In this document: one piece after another, positions 37,601-49,600 of the stretch
Layout: each line of letters starts with the position of its first letter
Position numbering within the stretch: position 1 is the stretch's first letter
Assembly (NCBI RefSeq): GCF_947242115.1
Contig: NC_074716.1
Location: 19,722,090 to 19,786,089, forward strand
DNA: 64,000 nucleotides
DNA from: Biomphalaria glabrata
Taxonomy: Eukaryota; Mollusca; Gastropoda; Planorbidae
Direction: 5' to 3'
Made by a program: the position numbers and the translations under genes
The notes under the pieces: model-generated
The model's database searches: none
What the model saw: only the letters and a program-made list of their open reading frames with translations
What the model was told of the DNA's origin: nothing

Positions 37601-40600
37601 TATTACTTGTTAATGCATTAAATATTGTATATCCACATGATTCCTGGCACCCAATTGAAGTTCATTATTTTCTTTGAAATAACTAGATTTAGGTTTTTGA
37701 TTAAATCAGTTCCCATTTGTAGATCTGACATTTTATATTTTATGATCAATATTTTTCCTTATCTGGCTTAAAGTAATATAGTTTCTCCATCTTGATACGA
37801 TGATGATCACTTTTGTCTCAGGGATCTGAGATCTTAGCGCTGCAGTTTTGTGCCTCCTCATGTAGCTGGCAAGACCTTTATGAGCCTGGAATGTTTGGCT
37901 GCACACTGGGCTGGAGCTTGTGTCTATTATCTAGATTTTCTTCTTCAGTGCTTTTTTTCTGCCAAGGCTATTTTCTTGAACACAACAATTTTTGTGCCAG
38001 TTTTCACAGCATGGTGTCATGATGCTCTATCACGGGCTTCTAGTAAAATCCTGACACTGTCTACAGTCTCTTCTCAAATTGAAAGATGTTTACATTCACA
38101 AATCACAATGTTTTTGAAGGAATTCTATATTTACGTGTCTTATGTGTGAAGGTTGATGAGAATCATCCAGATGTCATTGCATTGGTCAAGCTTGCTTTGG
38201 CAGATGCTGAAACCTTTGAAGTTACATTGACACCAGATGCACAAGCTGAAGTCTTAGAAACTTCTGTTAAGGAATGGGAAAAAGAATTGAGAAACAACAA
38301 ACCTGATGGTCCTCTGTAAGCAACCAAACATTTTTGTTTTGTTCTGTATCCCTTAATCTGTATTTTTGAATAACTATTTTAATTGTATTAATGTTCAACA
38401 CATTGATCTAATTTGACATTATCTTTCATTAGATATGGCTCTTGGATTCTTGACAACTTTCCTAAAAATAAAGATCAGTGGAATGCTTGTGTTGAAAGAA
38501 ATCTTCTTCCAGATGAGGTCATAGTCCTTGGGGATAAAATTTCAGGAGATCAAATTTCTAATAAAAGTGAGATCATACTCTTGACTACTGAAAGATTTTG
38601 TATGAAAAATAAGGAATGGATTTTGCAGCAAATGCAGCGTCGTGAAAATGAGAGAGCTTTGAAAGAGCAACTAGCTAGAGAAGAGGAGGAAAAGATAAAG
38701 CAGTAAGTTGGTTTGAACAAAAACCAATTTTTCTAAGTGTGTTTGTTTTTTAAAATGTTATACTCTAAGGCAGTTTAATTGTTTTTCTATATATTGTTCT
38801 CAGAATGAAAGAGGAACAATTTAGACTAGCCAAAGAAATGGAAGAACAAAGGCTGCAACTGCTCAGTAAGAATCTAAACCTATTTCAATTATCTCATTTA
38901 ATAGTAGTCATTTTATTGTGCATATATATTTATAAAAAATGTAGAAATCAGCCTCAGTTGTAAAATATTCAACTTGGAGGAAACTATTTTCAAATGTGGA
39001 AATCATTGTTATTAATATTTGTTATATTACATATCTTTATTTACAACAGAAGGAATCTAATATCCTGTCAATCATTTAACAAAATTTTCCTGCAGGAGGT
39101 TTGGCCATAATGTAGTTATCTTCAAAATCTGAAGAAACATCCAAAGCATGTAAAACAATTTAGAAAATTCATTGATACCTTAAAATTAGAACCCTCCGCC
39201 ATTACTTTCTCAAACTGACAAGTAGCTACAGAGACAGGGTGGACTTATATAGAGACCAGCATTGCTTGATGACCTGGCATTAGTTTTATGACAGCCAAAC
39301 CTTAAGCCACCACATCATAATCTATTTTGCTAAGTTTTAAGCAGTGCGTACCAGCACCTTTTTCAATGTGGGGAAAAAAGTATGACTTTTCTTGTATTTT
39401 AACGTTTATTATTAATTTATTAGTAGTTAAAAGTTAGGCAATCCATCACTGAGTACGGGTACCTATATGTTTACAAAAAAAGCACTGGTTATAAGCATGT
39501 ATTTTTTGTTCAATTTGGTTGAATTTCATTTTGTAGCACAAATATTCTGTTGTTTTTGTTTGTTTGTTTGTACTTGAAGACAAGGCTTATATATATAAAT
39601 TCTGTTTTTTTCATAATGTAAGACTTCTACATAACTATTTGATTCCCAAAAATTTTTTTTAGTACAAAAAGCTGCAATGGAAGAAGCTGCTGCTGAAAAA
39701 GAAAGAGAAGAAAGATTTGGTAAGATTAAACCAGTGAAATTAATTAGATTAAGTAGGATTATACTGGTGAAGTGAATGAGATTAGGTAGGATTATACTAG
39801 TGAAGTGAATTAGATTAGGTAGTATTATATTGATGTAGTGAATTAGATTAGGTAAGGTTATACTGGTGCAGTGAATTAGATTAGGTTGGACTATACTGGT
39901 GATGTGAATTAGATTGAAAAAAAATATTCAAGTTGAAACATAGACAAGTTAACTCTGAAAATAAGCTGCTGGCATAAAAGAATATTCAAAGAAAAGGACA
40001 AGAGTTAACAGGGGGGTAGCTAGAGATTGAGGGGTCCCGGGGGATTGACCTCTTTGGGGGTCCCGGGGGATTGACCTCTTTGGGGGTCCCTTGCATTTTG
40101 ACATTCGACATCATGACATGAGATAATGTACTTAATAAATATATAACCCTACATTCAAATTGGTGCGGTATATCAGTAACATTAGCAAGAAATAATCATT
40201 AAGACTCTTTTAATGAATAATACCGTTGTTTATTGGCAAAATAATGCACAAGTGACAAATCTCAATTCATATCGCTTCATGTCATGCTTTTTGTGTAGCA
40301 AAGGCATCTATAACATCATCTACATTGATAGTGTCTAGTATTTATGACCCCACTGACATTAAAGCCATGCTAAGCCTTTCTTGTGTCATTGTGCTCCTGA
40401 GATAGTTTTTGATTAACTTGAGCTTTGAGAATGATCTCTCACATTACGCATCGGAAGTGGCCTGAGTTACCAGTATTTGAATGAATGTTGCAGGGTTTGA
40501 GCACACATCATTGCCATATGAAGCCAGCTTCCTCAATATGTCAATTGGTGATTGTGGCACTGGGTGTTGATGAAAAGTGCTCAGGCATTCATGACATCAT

Positions 40601-43600
40601 TGAACAAGAGGTTTGCCTGTCTTTCATCAAACAGAAAAAAGTAACACAGTTTTTCATCAGCGTGTCATCATTCATAGACTCCAAGAGGTGTCTTCATTCA
40701 AGAAGAAAGAAGAAATCCAAAGGTTTCCCCATGGTTTTCCATCCTTTGGAATCTGTCCTTCATCTCCAAATGAAGTCTGTCCAGTACTTCTGTTTCAACA
40801 CGTTTGAATTGAACTCCCCATCAAGTCTTTTCTTTATTCTGGTTGTTTTGATTACAGGAAATCCATTGCATTCACTATCTTCTTTTGCTCTTTCGATGGA
40901 TTGTGTGATCAGTTTTATCAGTTTCTCATCATTTTGCAGAAAGCATGAAAGGGTTTTAATTTCTTCTGCAGCTTCCCATATGTTTGTCCAGAATTTTGTA
41001 GTTTCTTCTGAACTATATTGATTGGGTGCAGGAGATTTGACCAGAATTCCAGATAAGCAGAAAATTTTCCACTGTATGAAGAAGATTCTGTGCATTGCTT
41101 CAAGTGTCCATTTTTTTCAGTTGTTGATTTAGAAAGTTTCTCCAACAGCTTGATGATTTTGTCGAGATGCAAGAAAACTGCGGACATAGCTACTTCTCTT
41201 GCAGACCACCTTGTATTACTCTCCTTTTTTAAACTCAAGGCTCCAGCTTCCTTCAGTTTGGCCCATCTCTGGGGTGAATTGGAAAAAAAAGTTGAACTAT
41301 TCATGTAGAGTTTACAAAAAAAGGTGACAATTGCTGGATCTACCTCAGCAGAATGAAGAGCGGCCAGGTTTGAGAGAGTGATTATCACAGTTCAGAAATG
41401 ATGCCTATGTATTTATGTCTAAGAGAAGGACGGCCACTCATTGTGGCTGTGTTATCATAGGTTTGACCTCTGCACAGATCAAAGTCCAGTCCAATGTCTT
41501 TAAGAGTTTTCAGAACAAGTTCTTCATAATGTTATCCATCAGGTTTCAAATTTTCAAAGTAACCAAAGAATGACTCTTTTATTTCAAAATTATCAACAAG
41601 TAATGAACTATTAGAGGTACCTGTTCTTGATGAGAAACATCTGGAGTGGAATCAAGCGTAAGAGAAAAGTAACAAACTTGCTTGACTCTCCCAACAATTG
41701 ATTCCCTAACTTTATTGCCTATCAAGTTCAAGAACTCATTTTGAATTTCTGGTGACAATTAATGTGTCTTTCCATATTCAATTATATGAAAGTGATGTTT
41801 TGTAACTTCATCAAATTCTGCAAGAAATTTCAAAGATGCTAGGAAGTTCCCAAGATTGGGTGAATTCAGTTTTTCGTTGTGACCACGTAAGCTTGAGTTT
41901 GTTTTTGCTAAGTACTTAATAGCTGCAGCTACACCCTTCAGAATATCTCTCCAATACTGCTGTAAAATTTGTGCATAAAACATATGTGACAGTTCCTCTG
42001 GTTCTGCCTTAAGCTTTTCTTCTTCTAGCTTCCACTTCAAAAAAGCGTGTTGTGGTGGACTCTTTCTTCACGTTCTTTCAGTCTCTTGGGTTTTTTCCAT
42101 TTGGTGAAACCAACTCCTGGTTTGCTCAATGCACTAGATGTCTTTTCTGATGCCTCAGAAAACAGTATGCATGCGAAACAAAATAGACATCCCAAATGTG
42201 GAGAGAAGAGTTGCCAAGATCTGTTGCAAATTTATACTGTTGGAAGCTTTCCAGTGAACCATGATTTCAACCTTCGTGATTTATTTTGGGTAAACTCTGC
42301 TGGAGGAAACAATACCATTCATCTTTGTTTTGGAAAAATAAGCTACCCTTTAACAGAATTTTGCTTGCAGTTCCACAGATAAAATTCAGGTCTGGATATA
42401 TCCAAAGTCTTTTTACTTAATTACAGCTTCTTCCACTTCTGGAGAAAGTGATTTTGGAAGACCATCACTTGACTCATCATCACTTACTTCGGATGTTTTC
42501 TCTGACTGTGGTAAAAGGGTATTCCCTTGGAGTTTCTTCAGCACTACTTCTCTCATCAAGAGACATTTTCACTTCTTCAACTGCTGTATCTTTGTATGAA
42601 TCATCTGAATAGTGATACTTCTCCGACAGGTTCATGGTCTCCTTTGTTTTAAGTGCTCTTATCAGGTTTCTTCTTAAATGATAAGGATGATGAAATAACC
42701 TACCCTATATACCAAGTTACTTCCTGAGAGTAACACAGCACTAGTCAGCGCTATGAAGTTACTCCTTGAAATTGAGAGTAACCCCACACGGAAAGAGTTA
42801 ATACTCTGAGTGGAATACATACAACAGGGTCACTAACTTATATAACAGCAAGATTACATGACAGTGGTGTAATATTTAGTTTATTTAAAAACAAAATTCG
42901 GACACTCATTTGGGAGCCCCCCTCAAGTGGGGGCCTGGGGGATCTTCAAATTCTCCCCCCTCCTCCCCCCACCCTAGCTACGCCACTGAGAGTTAATGTT
43001 CTTTCTGAAAAGATCTTTTGAAAATAATAAAAAAGAAAGACTGAGGCACCCATTCTATTTATTGTTGGTCAGTTCATGTAGTCATTTGAGCTCCTTTAAT
43101 GTCTTTTTGATATACTAATACAGTTTCTATTGTAGTTATCACTGTGTTAAAATTCTTTTCAATCTTCAGATTAATATTCTTATTCTGTGGAATATCTGTG
43201 GATAAGATTGTATATGATATTTTTTAATCTATTTATTTATTTACACCATGTTTTGCTAAATAATTACTCTGAAACGTTGTTACTAAATCATATATTTTAA
43301 TACCTAGAGTTGTTCACTATAATATTAAGGGGAAACTAATCTTAGATGTATAATTAATGGGAAGAAAGCAATGTATACTTGTACAAATAAATGTCCAAAG
43401 ATATGTATAATCAATGAAGTGTATAGTAGTTGGTGATTTTAAGTAACTAATAAACTAATTATATGCTTTGTAGTGCAGTCTATTGGACCTATCAATTCTG
43501 CAGGAGTGTCCTCAATGAGACTTTGATCCTAATTATTTCCCTTTTCTAAGTCATCTTGGGCTGTTCTGTTTCCTTTGTTTTTTCTTTTCCTCTAAAGATT

Positions 43601-46600
43601 TTTGGTGCAATGTATTCCAGTTTGTGTTATAGCCCTTTAATTAGATCCACAGCTTGTAGTTGTTAGAAGATGCCAAATGTTTATATTTTTCAATATTTTT
43701 TTTTATCATATTTAAATGTTAACATTGAACTAGTTGCTAATAAATGTGATGAGTTCTTTCTATGGACACTGTTTGTAAGGACTAGTGGAAACTATTACAA
43801 CAGCAGCTTGACACAATATTCTAAACATTGTCTTGTACAACATGCATGACTAGATAGATTGAGAGACATGTGTAGGACATATTTTTTTAAGTAATGTCTA
43901 TTTTATAAGATTAGAAGATAACAGCTTTTTGACACAATATTCTAAACACTGTCTTTTCCAACAACTTCTTGACACAATATTCTAAACATTGTCTTGTACA
44001 ACATGCATGACTAGATAGATTGAGAGACATGTGTAGGACATATTTTTTTAAGTAATGTCTATTTTATAAAATTAGAAGATAACAGCTTCTTGACACAATA
44101 TTCTAAACACTGTCTTTTCCAACAACTTCTTGACACAATATTCTAAACACTGTCTTTTCCAACAGCTTCTTGACACAATATTCTAAACACTGTCTTTTCC
44201 AACAGCTTCTTGACACAATATTCTAAACACTGTCTTTTCCAACAGCTTCTTGACACAATATTCTAAACACTGTCTTTTCCAACAGCTTCTTGACACAATA
44301 TTCTAAACACTGTCTTTTCCAACAGCTTCTTGACACAATATTCTAAACACTGTCTTTTCCAACAACTTCTTGACACAATATTCTAAACACTGTCTTTTCC
44401 AACAGCTTCTTGACACAATATTCTAAACACTGTCTTTTCCAACAGCTTCTTGACACAATATTCTAAACACTGTCTTTTCCAACAGCTTCTTGACACAATA
44501 TTCTAAACACTGTCTTTTCCAACAGCTTCTTGACACAATATTCTAAACACTGTCTTTTCCAACAGCTTCTTGACACAATATTCTAAACACTGTCTTTTAC
44601 AACAGCTTCTTGACACAATATTCTAAACACTGTCTTTTCCAACAACTTCTTGACACAATATTCTAAACACTGTCTTTTACAACAGCTTCTTGACACAATA
44701 TTCTAAACACTGTCTTTTACAACAGCTGCTTTACAGCTGAATCAAGTGTTATGGGATACATTGGCTGGAGAGATTCAGACTCATAAGTCTTTTACTGACA
44801 TGGGCATGGAGCAACCAAGAGGACCTAGTTTTATAACTATACTGGCTGAAGAATTTCATGATTATTCTGAGCTCTTTGCAACCATTGAGTCTTTGAAAGA
44901 AAGACCAAGTAGTGAGAGAAAGAATTGATTTTTGGTTTCCTGGGTTGTCATTTATTGCAGTTGTTGTTTTTTCTTCAATTGTTACAAACATTGTTTGACT
45001 TTCTGCATTTTCATTTCATTTTTTAAAATTGAAATAAATTCAAGATTTATAGATTAATACTTTAATAGTTTTCCAGTGATTTGAAGTTATTGGCTAAATA
45101 AAAAAATCCTTTGAAAGTAACCATTTTGCATTCAAACTGAGTACAGTTTTTGGCTTCAATAAAATGACTAGAGTAATGAAGAAAAGCATTTGCCTTATAT
45201 ATATATTCATATAGATATTGAATATTGTCAAATCCTTTTTTTTTATAATCTTAAACCACACAAAAAAACATGCAGAAGATGAAGGGACTGTAAAAGATCC
45301 AGAACCAGAGCCTACAGTGGTTACTCAAAGTATGTATCTAATTGTTGTGAGCATGTCTGTTGAAAGTATGCCTAACTATGTAGATTTTGTATTAAAAATA
45401 TGTAAATGTCTGTTTCCTATCTAAGAATTGTATGAAAATAGCTTATAGTTTTGTATGACTTTCTACTTATCACAAAAAGCTCAAATGTATCTTTTTTAAA
45501 AAAAAATGTTTGCAAGGTGATGATTTAAAAACTAAACAACAGACAGAAGAAACAGAGGACGTAGAATCATCTGTAAGTGGGGAGTCTGAATTACAGGTTA
45601 GTACAACCAAATTTTCTGTAAAATAAAAGAAGTCAACTAGAAAAATATTTAAAGTTGTAATAACCGTGATAAAAGGTTTGTAAGATTGACTTCCTGACAG
45701 TATGTTGTGATAGTATGCAAGATTAAACTAAGTGACAATAGTGATCTACACATATCTGGACTCCAGTGAGTGATTTAAACGTCTGGACTCCAGTGAGTGA
45801 TTTACACTTGTCTGGACTTCATTGAGTGATCTACACATATCTGGACTTCATTGAGTGATCTACACATATCTGGACTTCAGTGAGTGATCTACACATGTCT
45901 GAACTCCAGTGAGAGATCTACACATGTCTGGACTTCATTGAGTGATCTACACATATCTGGACTTCATTGAGTGATCTACACATATCTGGACTTCAGTGAG
46001 TGATCTACACATGCCTGGATTTCATTGAGTGATCTACACATGTCTGAACTCCAGTGAATGATCTACATCAATGTTGTTGTCTAATTGACTGACTGAAAGG
46101 GTGCTTATGAAGGATTTATTGGTTTGCCAGAAGATAAAGAAGAAAATAAAGCAGGTTGTAAAGGATTCAGAAATAGAAATTTAGTTTGCTATTTGAATGT
46201 ATTTTAGGTTATAATTAGCTACATCTATTTGGTAATATGTGCTCTCTCAGTTTTTCATATATTGTTTTGAAGTAAGTAGAACTCAGTGGAAAGAACTGTA
46301 GTCCTTTAGACTTAATTTTAAACACACAGTCATCCTTTAACAGTTTGAACATTTTTAAATGTCTTTCAATTTTGCTTAGCATTATTTACTCTGTAGAATC
46401 ACTAAAATAACAGAAAACTGCCACAGTTCTTTTACGATAGCATAACTTTGAGCAAATTAAACTGAGCTATATATGTTTTCTTGGAGTACTTGGATATGCT
46501 TTAAGCTGGTGCAGATAAACCAAATTAGGTAACTAGATAAAAAAGATAGTTATGAACTACATTGTTATGTCACACCAGCTGTAAATGTGAGCACTACATT

Positions 46601-49600
46601 AAGACTTATCATAACTGTTGTCAAGATATAAAAAAACTTGTGAAAAAAAAAATTATGATTGTATTCAAATATCTCTTTAAAAACATTATTTCTAACATTT
46701 TTTACAATTCATAGATTGAAACCGTTCATGTTATATATATATATCAAGAAGAACATCAGGAAGCCTTTTTTTTTTCTTTAGCCATAGAGAAGCTCAGCTG
46801 ACTACCAAAAACATGATACTTAGAAATCCTATTAAATGTATTTGTAATTACAAAATATATTCATTTTATCTAACAGAATACTTATCTAATTGTTATTCTG
46901 TAGATGCTGATGGCTCAGCCTGAGGCTCTAGCATTCAAACAAAATCTTGGGGATTTTGACAAAGACTTAACCAATCTTTTGGCAGCAATAACTACGTCCA
47001 CTCCTATTGAGCCTTTTAAAGTAGATATATCTGAACATACTCCAGAGACAACTTTAGATATGGTGCTTCAATATATTGAGAGTAGGTATTGCTACACTAT
47101 TAGATTCGTAGCATAACTTTGTAAAGAAAAAAGCACACAAAAAAACTGCTGACAAGACAAACAAAACAACTTACAACTTTTTTCCAGTGTGTTTGCATTT
47201 CATACCATCATTAACACACTTGATTGTTAAGTCTGTACAAATAATTTCTTAAACTGGCATAGCTACTCTAGTCTATGAAATAAAAAGATATATCTATCAT
47301 CTTCCAGGAATATTCAAGTATAAAGCTTCAGAGTTTGGCACTCAAGACATGGAAGAAGAAGAAGAAGATCAAGAAGCATACGCAGGAGAAGAAGAGAATG
47401 AAGAGGAAGGGGAAGAAGAAGGGGAGGTAATCAGAATACTTTTGTAATAGATCTGCTAGCAGCTTCTGTTGAAATTTCATAATGGTTAGGATACATTTTT
47501 TGTTTCCCAAACTTCTGTTACAGGAAGAAGAACAAACTAACAAAAAAAGGCTGATGGGTGATTCTAAAAATTTTGACCCTGTCAAGCTGAAAGAAACAGA
47601 TATTCTGTTTCCTGGAAATCCTGAGTTGGCAGCAGTTTATCGAGAAAGAGTTTACTATTTCGCTTCACCTGAGACTAAAGATGCATTTTTGGAAAAGCCT
47701 TCGGATTATGTTGCTCAAACTGGACCACTGAAAGTAAGAAAGGGGAAATGCTTTTTATTCAGTAATATGAGGCTATAGAGTTTCAATGTGAATATGTCCA
47801 AGGTATCTGGATGTTCTAGGTGTTAGACTGCTCACTGCTATGTGATACGGCATTATCCTAGTTCATGTCCCTCTGGGCTTATCTCTGTTTCACCATATTC
47901 TCTTCACCTTCTTCTCTCAATTACCTTGATACTTGAGTGCTGCTATTATTCTGTTACATGGCATGTTTATTTGTAGTCCAAGTTAGCTAGGAATGCATGA
48001 CAATAACAAAGTCGAATATTAACTTAATTTAGCATTGAGCTAACTATGCAATTTAGATTTATAAATTTAGCTTATGACATTATTTAAGAGCCGAGGATAT
48101 AGATTTAGTGCAGTGTAGGACGCCATCCATTTTTTTAAGACATATGGAAAGCAATAATTATGATTGTAATGTCCCTAAATTTCAGATCCCTCCTATCAGA
48201 CTTATTATTTTAGGACCTACAGGATCAGGGAAAACATTACATGGAAGATATTTAGCTGAAAAATTAGGGATTTTCCACATTTCCTTCAGAGAAAGACTAC
48301 AAGAACTAATCATTGCGAAAACTAAGAAGAAAATTGGTCCTGAGTATGTGATGGAGGAGGACACTATCAGTGATGATGATGAAGAGTAAGTCCTTTTTTT
48401 TTTTTACACTTAGTTTCATCAAATGACTTTTTTTAGTAAATTAGAAAATTAATGCTCTTCCATCAAATGGCTTGGATTTTAACACTGTTCAACATACTTT
48501 TACCCAACACCCCCTCAACATACTTTTACCCAACACCCCCTCAACATACTTTTACCCAACACTCCCTCAACATACTTTTACCCAAGCTCGAGTTTCTGTT
48601 ACGTTGAATCGGAATGGCTTGGTTTGTAGTGCCTCCTCAAAAACACATACTCTTTGTCTGTAAATTTACTTTTCTCCCTCTTAGCTGCCTCCTCAAAAAC
48701 ACATACTCTTTGTCTGTAAATTTACTTTTCTCCCTCTTAGCTGCCTCCAAAAAATATTCTTTGGCTTCTCCATTCAATATTGAAATATTTGATAGGCTGT
48801 ATATTGCATCCTAAGGCTTTCCCACAAAGATTTGACCTGTGAATTTTCATTTAAGCATTTCTCCTTCTGTGCAACAGTTTGAAAAAGATACCACTATTCA
48901 CAATTCAGTTCATTTTTACACATCACTTTAAAACAAAATTGTCAGTTATAGAGGCAGGCTTTATCTAGAAATGCACCTTATACACTCTTAAACTAATATA
49001 TTTTATATATATATATATTGTTTAGCAACACAGGAATTCCCTATATAACTTATTATTACTGCAACATACTTTCGGAAGATTTGACCCATTCCTCCCTTGT
49101 TAGTTTGTGTGCTGTTTTTTTTTTAATAAATTTTCAACATTAAAAAATCATATATAATCAAATCATAAATCAAATATTTTTACCATACAGTGGAACTAAA
49201 AATAATATTTTTTTAATACTATATTTGTAGTTTTTTTGAGGAATCAGTGGGTAGCAGTATTCTTTTAACTCATACAAGGTATTACCATGTTTCTGTTTTG
49301 TTTTGGACAAAATACATTAAACATTTCATATCATCTTTTATCTTAACATTTTTAAAACCTTTTAATTAAAAACATTATTTGTGTATTGTTACATTACAAT
49401 TTTCTGCATTTTTTGTTAAAGTTTATTATTTGTTTATAAGGTTTTTATAAGTGTTTTTGGTTTTATGTATGTATATATATATATATAAGAAAAAAAACTA
49501 AGTGTATCATAACATTCTTTGTTTATTTTTAAATTCTTTTGGCTTTTTTGTTCCCTCATTATTACAATCTATTTGTCTATCTTCCCAGCTTAAATTGTAT

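Noticed and set aside
40485-41308. Plus-strand frames of 64-178 codons
   Set aside because: They are shadows of the hAT transposase, which reads on the minus strand.
44726-44928. A 60-codon frame ending in a stop, as a possible AK9 C-terminus
   Set aside because: A donor at 44,909 with matching phase joins to exon 21, and downstream kinase domains continue the family order.
46904-47116. An independent gene starting at ATG 46,904
   Set aside because: The ATG directly follows a TTCTGTAG acceptor and the sequence is AK9 exon 23 in phase.
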